64,000 bases of DNA from Neelides folsomi (taxonomy: Eukaryota > Arthropoda > Collembola > Neelipleona > Neelidae), in contig JAQGBZ010000043.1 in the NCBI GenBank assembly GCA_034687125.1, positions 213,373-277,372 of the forward strand, written 5' to 3'. The notes beneath the pieces are model-generated. The model saw only the letters and a program-made list of their open reading frames with translations. It was not told where the DNA came from and did not search any database. Every line of letters starts with the position of its first letter. The first letter of the stretch is position 1. Positions 13,001-25,796 of this stretch are shown one piece after another. The translations under genes were made by a program, and so were the position numbers.

Positions 13001-16000
13001 GTCCATATACTCTTACAACTTCCACCCATACCATTATGACCATCATTTCATTTATTTATTTCACACTCGTCTGACTCGTATGTGTCATACCAATATTAAT
13101 ATTCATATTTCCATCATACCAGATGGACAATTCATATCATATCAAACAACTCATTATTCCTCTGTTGATAAGTATAAGGAAGGGAAAGCCAAGATTATTT
13201 CTTCTCTTGTCTCTCACTTTCTCAGCTGAAAGGGAAAGACAGGGCTGTAAAGAAAATGGTGTTGGCGATCATCACCACTTGTTCCTCTGTTGTGGGAAAG
13301 GTGAGAGTGTGATGGGAGGAATGGGAGCTTTGGTGGAGATTAAGTGTCAGAGCATCATTTGTTGCCAGATAATCCACAGAGGAATTAAAAGATCAAAAGC
13401 ACCACTAAGACGTCGTTGAGGATGCCTTAGAAATATTCTCACAGTCAGATGAAATATTGATTGATTACACTGGAGAGTGTATGAGCGTAATAAGATGGTA
13501 AAGAATGGTTATAATCAACCCAAGTTGTAATATGTATGGTATGCTTTTGCCACACTTCTTATATGACTTTCAGTTTTCTTTGTTTTCCAATGTCAACCAT
13601 CAATCTCCTTCATCATCCGCGCCACGGTCATCATCGTCATTCCTATTCAACGCCTCCCAGAATTCAAAAGTTATTAGGGACGGCTCCAACAAGTCCATCG
13701 AGCTCATATTATGAGAACTCATTTGGTCGCATTAAAAGAATAAAAATATGCAGAAGCTATGACTCTGCAACTTATGCCACAATCAACTTGCATCATAAAA
13801 TAAAGATGAGAGAAGTGAGAGACCTTAGGTGGGGTCGAATATGCAATGGGAAATAAGACCAACGTGGTGGCCTACATTCAGAGAAGATATTATGGAATCA
13901 GGGATGAGTAGAGATATGGAGAAAGTGGGATTTCGGAACTTGGCTTTTGATTCCAAGTGATGACACTAATGGGAATCAAAGAAAGGAGATGAAGAATAAT
14001 AAGGTTGGCTGGTAGTAGAAGGAGGATGGATGGAGGATTGGTGGAAGGAAAAGGATCCTGAATTAGACGGGGTTTGGCCCGGTACTGGTGAAGGAATTTG
14101 TGAGAGTGAGAGGCATCTTTCAAGGCATCAATCGTGGTCTTAAAATAACTAGGAGGATAGAATTAATGTCTGACATCTGCACACACGAAATTATATATCA
14201 ATGACGACGACGCCACTTTTCATTACTCCTTAAAATAACCTGGGCTGTACAATTCATCCCGGGTTCGGTTAATATAATGTGGCGGCTCGAAAGAGCGGGT
14301 CGGGTAGGAACATAAATAATTGGGGGGGAACGACGTCTCCATCTCATCATTGTCTTTTCCCTTATCTTCAGGTTCGGGAGAGAGACGGTCCGAAATGGGT
14401 CTACTCTCTGAGTATAAGGGTAGGTGGTGATAGGGCTTAGTCAGAGGCCGGAAAGAGGAACTGTTTGGCGAGTCTGGCGAGATGGATTTTGGGAATCTGT
14501 GTGACTAATAAAGAAAGATTTATTGGCGACAGAGAGGAGAGAGATGAGAGTGAGTGAGAGTCGACGTTCCTGGAGCCGCGAGCTGATGTGGTGGTGAGTT
14601 GTGTAGTAGAGGCTGGACTTTTGAGGAGACGACTGAGTGAGAGCTGGGGAGTGTTGTATGCATGGACCTGAAGTTGAGCTGCGTGACTGACTGCAACTCC
14701 TCTGGTAGGACGGAGACTGGGACGAGCCCCCTCATGGTAATAAAGGGCCAAAACTACGATATTTTATAAATGGAACGGAGCAAAAAAGAGAGCCATTCTA
14801 AACGTCATGAGAAATAAGAATTATTTCTGAGGGGTTTGATGCTACGGAGATGCCTGGAAACTCTACCATCAAAGACTCAAACCTTAGGCAAGATTTATGT
14901 TGACATTTTAGATGGTTTCTCTGCATTCTCTGCTATGGCCATGGCTGAGCTATAACTCACCGAACACTGTGCTGACTGTGAACTGTGACTAGTTAGAAAT
15001 GGAGAGAGAGGAGACGAAGGCCCTCCCCAGAGGAGAGGCACCTCCGTTATGATCCTTTTTGTCAATCAACGTCATGGGGGATTGGGACTGGACATTTTCA
15101 ACGCACCAGAATCTCCTCCCCTAATCACACTTGCGTCACTACTCTTAATTCATTCGGACCCTAAATATCCCACAAGGGGACCTAGCTATTTTAAACAAAG
15201 GGTCTGTTTAAAATACTAGGTTCAATTCTCAGGGAAAAATTAGCTCCTAAGTATCGATCATAAAATCATAATTTAATGTGGAATAAAATTGAAATTATAG
15301 GAATTGAGATTTTTGGGGAGATTAATATTGAGGGATTGACAGGAAGTGCGAGTCCTTGACTCGAATATACCTTTTCTCATCAACTCATCTCCCCACTCAA
15401 AAGCCGCTGACGGCTGACATAATTTGTAGGGGACAGGTAGTCACGTATCCAACGTAGGTGTGTGGCTAATTTTTTATCCTGGGAGAACGAAGCCAATCAA
15501 GTGGTTCCTCTCTCATGAAGCTCATAATTCAAAAGTATAACTCAGGTTGGTGGAGTTGAGCTATATTTTATAGTAGGCGGAGAAGCCTCCCTCTCAGGTA
15601 GACGTGACAGGTCAGTCTAGGAGGGTCAGTGAGTCGATGAGAAATATTTTTCCTTTCTTCTTTTCCTATCTTCTCCCAGGGAATTAAGTCCAATTTGCTC
15701 CCTCCTTCATGAGCTCCTTGATGGAGAACGTATTCACTTTATTCACCCGACCCTCATGAATACATTATGGTTGGGATGGAACTGTTGGAGTGGATAAATG
15801 ATTTGTAATGAGATCGGATGCAGATGGATTTGGAGTGGAGGAATCAATCAGATGAGAAGATAGATGAGTGGGACAGGACGAGGATGAGGGGACAGGAAAT
15901 GACCGGAGGATTTATTCGAGTCCATATATAAGGGGGCGAGAGTGACGGGGAGACTTGAGGAGAGACTTATTCAAGGAGATTTATAGGAAGCGCAGTAAAT

Positions 16001-19000
16001 TATGAGGAAGAAAAAAGTAAAGGGAATACATACATAGGGAGCCTTTCGGAAAGGATGGAGCAGACAGGAATGAGTCAGTTGGCGCTTTTAGGGAAATTGT
16101 GAAAGAGATTGAGTTTTGGCAAAGATCTTGGCTGAGAGAATGGTCGAGCGTGAGGAGGATTTCGGAGGTAGGGCAGGCCGAGAGGGTGGTGGTAGTTATT
16201 ATGGCCTGCCATCGACGGATCTCATTCTTTGCTTCATTTGTTGATGATAATGAGAAATCATGGATATGACTCCCCATTGATGAATGGGACTCTCCGCTCA
16301 GTTGAGATGAAATGCCAAAGTGGGAAGGGAAGGTTGCTAAATTATGAGTATAATAAATATGAGGAGGGGAGCGCGGGGGGACGGGGTGTGTGTCATGTGT
16401 CAGGCTGTAAATCAAGAGTTCCACATCTTCTGAGGGAGGGTACAGGTCTTAAATCCTTCACAAAAATGTTCCTCGCGAAGAGTTATACTCTTTCACGAAT
16501 CACGCCGAACAAACGATAAATTCTGGTTTTTCTTTGAAGAAAACCTCCCCAATCCCCATCCACTTCCATTCCGTCGTGAAGGAGAAGGAAGGAGAGCCAA
16601 GTCCCTTGTCCGTCTTCTTCCCCACCACTTGGGCACTCCCGACCTCACGGCCCTTCCAATCATCGTCACAATGACAATGCCCATTTCACGACCCCATCAC
16701 CATCTCTGCCCACAGACTCATCTCGAACAATTAGCTCCGCACTACTATAAATTCTCCCTTGTATTTCCCTACCCTCCCAGGTTAATTACCATCATCCCTC
16801 TCAAGCTCAAGGAAAAGATCCCATCATTTGGAAAAGAGATTCCATCATTTGAATGGAGTACCTGAAGGTGGGAGATGGCGGAGGGTTAATAAATGCCCGA
16901 CTCATTTTACCTCAAGTGTCAGAAAAAGAAAAGTGGAGCGAACCGGCTGGCCAAATGTCTCTCCAATGATAAATTAAGAGTTCAAATGAGAAACTCGGTT
17001 GGGGGGAAGGAGGCGGAGAGTGAATAGGGCTCTCCGAACTTCGTCCCATGGCTAATATCTAATATGTAAGTGTCGGAGGAAACTTGTTATGTGCGAGAGT
17101 GAGCCTGATGTTTCCTTTTCTCCAATTCTTCAAAAGGAATCAACTCCCATTGACGTGTGATGGATGAAAAATTGACTTTTTCGACAGGTGAGCTTCATTT
17201 GTTCATTTGAGTGAGTGAGGCAATAAAGAAGGTATTTCCGAAGGCAAACTCTGTATGAGCTTCAAGTCAGAGTCAGAGTCAGAGTCATAGTTGTTGTAGT
17301 TGAGAATCCTGGAAATGAGCAAGGGGCTCATGGGACAACACAGGTAGATCTTAATCGAGGGAGTGTAATGAGAGTCGTGTCACAGCTTCCCCTCAAATTA
17401 CCTGCCAACTCTCCATACCCAAACCGTCACAAAAGGGCTAATCACATGGGAAAGCATGCCTCCACTTTTGTCTTTGTTTCGACCACGTACATCTCTGATT
17501 CTTAAATTTATTCGCGAGACGGCACTTATTTCCTTCAACTCCCTCGATTCTCTGTCCTTCTCTGTCATCGACTCTGATTTTCGAATTTATTATCGAGACT
17601 AATTTAATACTCTTCACTTCTCTATCCACGATTTGAGAGATGAGGGGGTCGAGAGACCTAGAACAGTTACAACCTCTTTATCGGCTTCCTTCATGCGTCC
17701 ACCATTAGGAGTCTATATCTCGGTCGTGACTTTACATCTCGACTCTGTACAGTCTCTGCAGTATCTGTATGTACAGGATCTGTATGATGAACGTGAACGT
17801 CGGCATGTGTGTATAGATATGCTTTTGTAAGTGAAGATGAGGATGATTGGGACAGGAGGAAAGTAATTAATATTAGGGAGTTCCTGTTGAGGTCAGCAAC
17901 TACGTTTCCATTCTGAGATGAGGATCATGGTGGTGGAGAGGAATGATCGGAATAGATGCCCCCAGAAAGAACTTTCCATTCTTTTCCCTCAAAGTCGAGT
18001 GTTTCGTGACGAGAATTACATTGCTGATTGGACTTGCACTACTTCCGCTTCTCCCCAGCTTTCTGCTCCCTCATTTCGCTTCTGCTCCGAATTCGTAAAA
18101 TCATATCATTGCTTCTGTCGACGTTTCTCTTCCTTCCTCACTTCCATCATCCACTTTCCTCCCATTCTCTCCCTCAAATGAATGTCAATCAAACCTGCCT
18201 TTATGATGTCAATCTCTCACTCTTTCCACAGGGGAACTTGAGAATGCGGCTGGAATCGCGGGCGCGGCTGTTGGATCTGAATCCCTACTCCCTGAACTCG
18301 AAGGAGTCAAAAAAGGTCAGTCAAGATTTAAAGAATACCAAGGGTTAGATTCCTTTAGATATTTAAGGTTGAAGCTAAAGCTGAAGCTGAAGCTCAAGCC
18401 TCAAATTCCCATATGGGTGAAATAAAGATGAAATAACCAATTGAGCCAGCCCGGGCAGAGATGAATCTTCATTTAATACAAAGATAATAATTTTCTGACA
18501 GGAGACTCTTCGGATCCCGGCTCGGATGATGGAGAGAAGTCGAGCGAGTCGGCCGGTGTCGGCTGTGATTCTCCTGACTCCCGAAACTCTCTCTCTCATT
18601 CGTAAGATTTTCAAATTGAGATTTCATTTATACACACATGGTATTAATCTGAGGATAAAATGTAGACCGAGCAAGAGTCCTAGTCCATCTCCACTCAATG
18701 GAGCCGTACTTGACTTTAGTCAGCGGAGGAAGGCAACCTCCGCCGAATGCCCGCTTGACCTCTCTCTTTCTCACTCCACAAAGAAGGACGATCAGCCGCC
18801 GAAAAAACTAGCCAAATGGGGAACCGGTGACATGAAGTCAATATGGAATGGATCGTCTGGTCCAGACATGAGTTCGAAGGCCCTCGAAAAAATGTCAGAG
18901 TTAAGTCGTGTGGGCCAAGGTGGTGAAGGACGAAGCGCAATGGGGTCACCTGGAAATAGAGGTAAGATAATCCAAGTTTTCATAATCACTCAATTTTTAT

Positions 19001-21948
19001 CAAACTTTTAAACCTTCCCGGGAATACTTCCGGGAAGGTTCATGTTTCCTGGAAAGATTCCCTTTTTTAATTCCATATCGCGCAAGTATTAGGAATATGC
19101 AATCTCATATTTCTATATAATTGCATTATTTTAATAGAAGTTTAATTGAGCAACTTAAATGTTATAAATTGCTTAAACCCATCTGTTGGAATGAATGAAA
19201 AAATGAAAGAAAATTGTAGAGAGATCCACTCATTTTTTTCTATACAATGACCTATGATATTCAATAGAATTCAATCAATCAAGGTTCATGTCTGATAATT
19301 CAACAATTTCTAAAGCACCGAAATGCAGAGAGAAAATTGGTGAAGTCGTAAAGAATCCGATTTAGGAATGAATCGTTAATAAGGTTGTTGATTGGGGCGA
19401 AGTTTATTTTATATCTGGTTTCATGTTCTTGTAGGCGGCTCGAGCTCATCTTGGCAGGCCCAGTGGTTGGCCCAAAGCTCTTGTGGGACTCGAGATGTTC
19501 TTCGATGTGTTTGCTGCCGCCTCACCTTTCCATCTCTAGCCGCTCTCAGCTCTCACATGAAAGAAGCTAAGCACGGGCCTCCATTGCCGAATTTACCTTC
19601 CCCAAAGGGAAATTCACAACCTCCACAACAATCGCCAATTCCTCATTCCACACCGCCATCAAATCAACATGATGCGTCTCTCCTCCTTAAAGGTTTTTTT
19701 AACAAACTTTAAATCAAATTCTGTTGATAAAACAATCAATTAAAAGTTTGGTCAAAACAATCAAAGTTAATAAAATGCCACTAACACTGTACAATGTTTA
19801 TTGTATTTATATCAGTATTTAATTAATTAATTAACCTTAATTCATACTTTTATTCATAGAAACCGTTCACTTACCAAGGAAGCTTGTTAGGGGACAAGAC
19901 GTATGGCTCGGTAAAGGAGCTGAACAGACAAGACAGATTCTCAAATGCATGTGGTGCGGACAGAGTTTCCGGTCTCTAGCCGAAATGACGTCTCACATGC
20001 AACAAACGCAACACTATACAAACATCATTTCTCAAGAACAACTCATTTCATGGAGATCTTCAGAGGACAAATCTTCTTCAGCAAATTCTCATGTTAGCGC
20101 TGTTCTCACCTGTAAAGTTTGTGATCAGGTAAAGACAACAAGATACTAATATTTACTCAAATATTGAATACTGTATTAAATTTCAGATTTTACTTAAACA
20201 TAACAAATACATACATATGTAAATATTGTACGATATTGTATATCAATATAAGCAAAAGTACAAAAGTATTTTATGTAAGAAACTAAAAAGATACAGGAAT
20301 TTAACATTTAGTAATTTGTTTCAGGCATTCTCATCACTCAAGGAACTGTCTAATCACATGGTAAAGAACTCTCATTACAAGGAGCACATCATGCGGTCCA
20401 TCACCGAATCAGGCTCCCGCCGTCGACAATCCCGTGAAAAGAGGAAAAAAAGTCTCCCGGTTCGGAAGCTTCTTGAGCTGGAACGAGCCAACTCGGAAAT
20501 GAAGAAAGAAATACGGATCTCATGCGAGAAATGCTCTGAAAAGATACCAGCCCCGGCTTTCGTTGAACACTTGAGGGTTTGTGAAAAAACCATGCCGGGG
20601 ATGATGCAGACGTCAACCCCGAAGACAATCAAGTCTCCCTCTGCTACGGCCATGCTTCATCGTCACCAAGGGCACTCAGAGGAACCTCCACAGGATCTCA
20701 GTATCAAAGAGAAAGAATCTCGCAAAGAAACTTCCAAAGAAGGGAAAGGAGACGACAACAAGAAGGAATCCTCTTCGGTACTTAACGCTATTGAGAAGAT
20801 GATTGAGAAGTCATTTGATTACCGTACAAAGACAGGAATGAACCCAACACTTGGACCAACACCTCCTGTTGGAACAAGGTAATTAAATATTAAATAATTA
20901 CCAATTATATTTAATTATACACTAATTAGAGTAATTATTCTAATTAATTATACCCGATATTCACATTTTTTATATTTTTAGTATTTTAAAACGTCTCGGA
21001 ATTGACGAATCTGTTGATTATACAAAACCACTTGTCGACCCAAGTGTCCTTCCACTTCCTGCAAGATATTCCCATTCAAGACCCCGAAGCGTTTCGTCAG
21101 AAAAATCTGACGATGTTCGGTCAACTGGTACAGGAATGACAACAACTACACCTTCACCTGCTCCAGACATTAAGTCAGAAGATGATAAACTCTCTCCGCG
21201 AAGAACACCTTCAAAATCTCCCTCTGATTCAGTGACGGAAGAGGAAGGGAAATCCGAAAAGGGGTCAAAGTTGAGCAGCCTTTCGGCTCTCAGTTCCATG
21301 TTTGAATCCATTGGAGGTGGAGGGAATGGTTCAACTGGAAGTCATGGAGGAACCGGAAGTGAAGGGAAATCTCCCACACCAACCAGTTACCAAACCAATT
21401 CCAATACTCATCATCCGTTGGCTGCACTTCAGAAGCTGTGTGATAAGACGGAAAATACGCCACCCACAGTTAGTTCGAGGCCCACAAGTACCTCTTCGTC
21501 AAATCCACAATCCTCTCCAGGTAGCCTAAAAAGTATACAATTGAGAGAAATATTTACATACTAGAAATATGTATGTGAGTATCTGTATTAAAATATTAAT
21601 ATTATTTAACTGTTAATGTTATGTATACCTAAATTAACCAATTAAAATATATTCATTAAATAAAATTATTACATTTGTTTTATTATTTTTCCAGGGATCG
21701 ACAATTCACTATTAGGACTTAATTGGTCAACGAGCGAAGGAGAAAATGTTCTCAAGTGTACATTTTGCGAAACACCTTTTCTCTCCAAGGGTGCATACCG
21801 ACATCACCTTGCTAAAATGCATTTTGTTAAGGAAAAGAGTCCGACAACTGGATTACCTCCCAAAGAAGAACCCACGCTTCCTTCCGACTCTCCAACTTCC
21901 AAGTTTATTAAATATACCGAACTCGCCAAACAACTATCTTCCAAATAA
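10004..21948 (+). CDS. tsh: Teashirt/tiptop-type C2H2 zinc-finger transcription factor
   Basis: Nine coding segments: 10004-10043, 18232-18315, 18502-18601, 18666-18961, 19435-19692, 19860-20128, 20325-20878, 20982-21520, 21695-21948. They total 2394 bases, 797 residues. The protein opens with MPRRKQ, as TSHZ/Tsh proteins do, and ends with the family tail KYTELAKQLSSK. Zinc fingers: residues 198-220, 289-311 and 344-366 (three widely spaced Tsh fingers), a C2HC-like knuckle at 416-435, and a C-terminal finger at 735-756. PLDLS (104-108) and PQDLS (471-475) are CtBP co-repressor docking motifs. Finger 3 is split by an intron just after its second cysteine. The family acts in the nucleus as a transcriptional repressor in trunk, limb and eye patterning. 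Non-dipteran arthropods often have one gene for both Drosophila paralogues, tsh and tio, and the C-terminal finger fits either name, so the symbol is approximate. Confidence 0.95.
10374..10420. repeat. Short tandem repeat, 17-base unit
   Basis: Two complete copies of the unit AAAACCATGAGATTTTC follow one another, with a third, partial copy after them. The repeat lies 330 bases into the first intron of teashirt. No function is evident. Confidence 0.8.
15181..15220. repeat. 40-base near-perfect foldback in teashirt intron 1
   Basis: The arms are CCTAG-C-TATTTTAAACA and TGTTTAAAATA-CTAGG. They pair over 16 bp with one bulged C and a 7-base loop (AAGGGTC). The structure is too short for a typical animal pre-microRNA. 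It could be a relic of a small transposon or a structured intronic element. Confidence 0.7.
19011..19054. promoter_or_regulatory. Cluster of three STAT-type sites in teashirt intron 4
   Basis: Immediately after exon 4 are TTCCCGGGAA (19015-19024, TTC-N4-GAA), TTCCGGGAA (19028-19036, TTC-N3-GAA) and TTCCTGGAA (19046-19054, TTC-N3-GAA). The N3 form is the consensus of insect STAT92E, and N4 sites are also bound. The first two sites sit on a perfect 11-bp inverted repeat (19011-19021 and 19030-19040), which could instead form an RNA or DNA hairpin. Three matches within 40 bp of AT-rich intron suggest a JAK/STAT input to teashirt; binding is inferred, not shown. Confidence 0.45.
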
Positions 21949-24900
21949 TATTATCCACTAAATTAATTAAACATTTCAGTAGAAATTATTACATAAATAC
22001 TTATGAATAGACTGTTAGATGTATCGATGAGGAAATGAGTGGTTCTGCTTTATTAAATTAATCTTACATTTAATAAATACTCCATTAAAACTTAATTTTT
22101 AACGACGATTTACAAACACATACGATGATACCAAACTATATAGAATAGAATCCTTAAAGATAAGTTTCTGCCAAAGTTGAAATTGTTTATCCTTTTACAA
22201 CTAATCAAATAGTAATAGTATTAATATCATAGATACCTTCTTGGGTTAAATGATCCCCTTGCAATATACCAACTAATAACCACTAAAAATAATATAGGTA
22301 TATAAATATTACTCCTAATATACCATATTATTATTACTTATGTATTACCTAATGTATTAATTTAACCAATAAAGAATATTTATTATTAATATTAATAAAT
22401 ACATTAAATCTACATTACTAAATACATAGATAAATAAAACTATCATGTACATGATTATAAAGTACAAGGCAAATTAATGGTTGGTCACAGAGGCTACGTA
22501 CTATAGTTAGTAAATTAATATCCTTCATCTTAAATGGCTATTGTAACTGTTAGTGAGATTTGTGGCTATTTACCATACTTTATCGTGTTATCGTCTATCG
22601 TACATGAGCTCTTGACCCATTACCATATTAATAAACTTACCTATTATAACTATGTAACTACAGTATACTTAATATGCATACCAATTAAAAGTAAGGTATG
22701 CACCGTCGGAATCTTAATGAGACCTATCTCAAATAATCCAGTAAGGAGCTATAGTGGGTGAAAGCCAATTAAATTACAAAACAGGAAGACAGCGTTTTGG
22801 TAATTTTCGGTTATTGGTCCTTAGCTTTCTGTAGCCCTTTTCTCGAGCCCTTTGGGGACCCGGGCTCATCTTTAAAGACTCAGACTGTTGTAGCATTGTA
22901 GTGCACCAATTCCTGTTGCAGAATATAATTCTATGCCAATGGAAGCGAGGGGAAAGGACATGAGATTCTGGGGACTTGATTGCTAAGACATGTCATTACA
23001 ATTATGCTAAACTATTACTAAATAACTATTTAAGATTATAATGATACATATACTGATCTATTAATTGGTTATTCTCATCGTATTAGGGAAGATAACCGAA
23101 GTACATAAAAGTATTCATGTCATTATTGTTGTTATTACTTTACGTCGTTGTAACTTGGTAGTTTGTAAAAGTAATGAAAAAGAGTACAAGAAAGAGAAAT
23201 GAGAAGACTTTCTTCTATTAATTATTTTATTTATTTTATTCATTCGTGTTTCGTGTTTGTTTAACTGTTTCTAGATACTTAATTATTATTATTATATGTA
23301 CATAATAATAACTTTAAATAAAAATTTTACATTATCAGTCTTTTATGGATTTTGACAATAGCTGGTAGAATTACAAATAATAAAAATTGACACGCAAAAA
23401 TGGCGAAGAAAAGTTGTGAACTTTTGATTCTCATATTTTCATATAAACATTAAGTTTTTAGATACTGATCAACTCATACTCCTTGAATCTACATAGAAAC
23501 AAGAGTTTTCCCGGGTCTATAGTAATTTTTGTAGTATTAACATTCCTTATTATTTATTATAGTCTCCATGAAAGTTTCTAAGAAATAAAAATAATTAGTG
23601 AAAGTCGGGGAAGATTCAAAATCCGACGTTATAATAAAGGTCTTTTCACAATAAGCATAATTCATTATTCAATTAAATGTATGATAATGTTTAGAAGACA
23701 TTAGCCTTGTTCATGAAACGTAAGTAGTCACGAATGAAAGGCAATAATACCTTTAATTATCATATTAAAGAGGTTTAATGGCAACTTTAGGTATAATGAA
23801 AAGTTATTAATTAATGATATCAAAGTTATTTATTAATTATTAATGCCAAGTTAATTGGAATCCATAAAATATAGGAGTTACAATTGAGAGAGCTTAATAA
23901 AATTGCTCAAACTATTTGTATATCTACAAATACTTATAATATTACCCAATAACAATAAACAAATCAAAAATTAAAAAGCTTTGAAATGGTTTTTTGTATT
24001 TGCATGATTTTTTCAAGTCAGGTTTTTTAATATAGGTACCAATTCTTTATCTTTATTTCAAATCCTAGAAATTGTGTGTTTTAGTTTTAAGTTAAAATAA
24101 AAAGACATAATTTTAAAGTATTTGATTCACGAATGAACGAATGTTCATCAATTTCATGTGATCAATCCATTCTTAACATGTAAAAACAATAATATACACA
24201 TTTTCGTAATATTTAAAATTAATACAAAGTTCTATCGACTTGTCGAAAATTGGAACTATGTACATAAGGTAGTATGTTACAAGTACAAATACAAAAATGG
24301 ATATATTATCCGTATATTCTCTATTATCTCTACACATAACACATCAAGCATCAGAATTTGTAATTTTAAACGTACTGATATTTATGGTTAGTAGACATAA
24401 TTAAGAAGTAACAATTACTTATTGTATTTATTAAATGAGGTATTTAAATTTTTTATTAATGTTAGTTATATCATCTTATATCAGTAGTACATTAAGTACA
24501 TAGATACATAAATGCTTGAAATCATTTCTGTATACTACATGAACGAATTGAGAAAATCTCTTGTTCGACTATGCAAAATTTACTGAGAAAAAATCCAGTG
24601 GAAGAAATTGAGATATTCAGTAATACCGATCCTCGATGGGATACCAAAAAACGCTCGATCTGTCGGGACGACGGATCCGCTAGTCTAAACATTAAAAGGA
24701 GATTTAAAATTTTATATAACAGTTTTCGACCTCGAATTGATCAAAACGGCGTAAAACACATTCACAATACTTGGTAGATGTTCTAGTCAATCTCTTGTCA
24801 AAAGTCGAAAGAAGAAGGTAATAACTTTTATAGATCAGTAATTACATAATATTTTAATTTTAAGCGTGTATAAAACGGAAGGAAGTGAAGGTCGATATTT

Positions 24901-24988
24901 CATCATAACTTATTAATTTGTTTGATATTGGTATTTTAAGAAGTAACGGCTGACTTTTTGGCATTTTTGGAAGATTGAAGAATTAAAG
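21949..24988. other. Intergenic DNA between teashirt and the DUF4612 gene
   Basis: AT-rich DNA containing the teashirt 3' untranslated region (AATAAA-type signals near 22070) and the downstream flank of the minus-strand gene at 25 kb. A short, distinctly GC-richer block at about 22780-22990 stands out and does not code. Open frames at 24158-24391 and 24571-24777 lack any family match and are treated as chance. Confidence 0.5.
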
Positions 24989-25685
24989 TCAATCTCCATC
25001 TTCATCCCATTGGCACCGGGTAAGCTTCTCCGAGCTTTGACGTTCCCACGAACAGATCTCTATTCCTCTCTTCCAGATTTCCAAGCATTCTTTCTGGTGT
25101 AAATCACCATCAAGTTGAGGATCGTAGTTGGGTCCCTGCAAAAAATCAAAATGAAATATTTATCTAGATTTATTTAAAAAAGATTGAACTTACGTCTTCA
25201 ATCTTCTGGTCAAGCATCTTGAAGAAATCTATTTGGCTGCTACTTGCTTCTCTGTGAACAATATTAGATATTCAATATAAGCATACTAGATACCATACAA
25301 TTGATATAAATATTAATATAGAGTAAATACATATATTACATCTAATATAGCTATATATGTAATATAGTAATATAGCTTTGGTACATACAATATTTTCATT
25401 TTGTTTAAAATAAAGATAATGTATGTTAACTTACGACTGTGCTAGTAGCGGAACACAAAAGGGCGATTCATTATTGGAAGATTCGGAAGGTATTCCTTGT
25501 TTAATTGACGGATTCCTGACTGAAGAACCAAGGAATTGGAATCCCTGCAAAAGATCGTGATTTGAACTTTCAACATGGTTTGCCTCAATGAGTTCTCCGT
25601 TCTTCTGTCGTTCTTCATCTTTCTTCGTTCTCCTCTTACGACATCGACGAAAAAGTGGACTAAAATGACTATTATTGCAACCCAT
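24989..25685 (-). CDS. Small lipidated protein of the C1orf21/DUF4612 family
   Basis: Three exons on the minus strand: 25435-25685, 25194-25251 and 24989-25135, giving 456 bases, 151 residues. Frame and GT/AG boundaries agree at both junctions. The start MGCNNSH is a classic acylation signal (glycine 2 for myristate, cysteine 3 for palmitate), predicting attachment to the inner face of membranes. A basic cluster, FRRCRKRRTKK, follows. The second exon carries SQIDFFKMLDQKIEDG, closely matching the conserved core SQQEFFRMLDEKIEKG that I recall from vertebrate C1orf21. The C-terminal tail is rich in W, E and K and extends beyond the vertebrate protein. Molecular function is unknown. The gene lies alone between teashirt and the MBD gene. 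An upstream non-coding exon may exist. Confidence 0.75.
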
Positions 25686-25796
25686 CTCTGAAATGTTCAA
25701 AAACATATTAATCAATTAATGATTGAATAATTATTTTTTTAAATATAAAATTCTTATAAATATTGCAGCAGATGCAAGTCACCCTTCATTTGGTTT

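Larger units (their letters stand above)
10044..18231 (+). other. Large first intron of teashirt
   Basis: The 8.2 kb intron separates the tiny first coding segment, which ends in phase 1 before GTAAGA, from the second, which follows TTTCCACAG. Joining them restores an uninterrupted frame. The intron is mostly GC-richer than other introns in the window. It holds a 2.5-copy tandem repeat (10374-10420), an AGAGTC repeat (near 17265-17287) and a strong 40-base foldback (15181-15220). Open frames inside it have no family similarity and are not considered coding. A regulatory role is plausible but untested. Confidence 0.6.

Noticed and set aside
17265-17287. AGAGTC hexamer repeat as a possible functional array
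   Set aside because: Fewer than four copies and no associated feature. It is a simple tandem repeat.
24571-24777. Plus-strand 68-codon open frame, basic composition
   Set aside because: No recognised domain, and it lies in the 3' flank of the minus-strand DUF4612 gene; no splice or promoter support.
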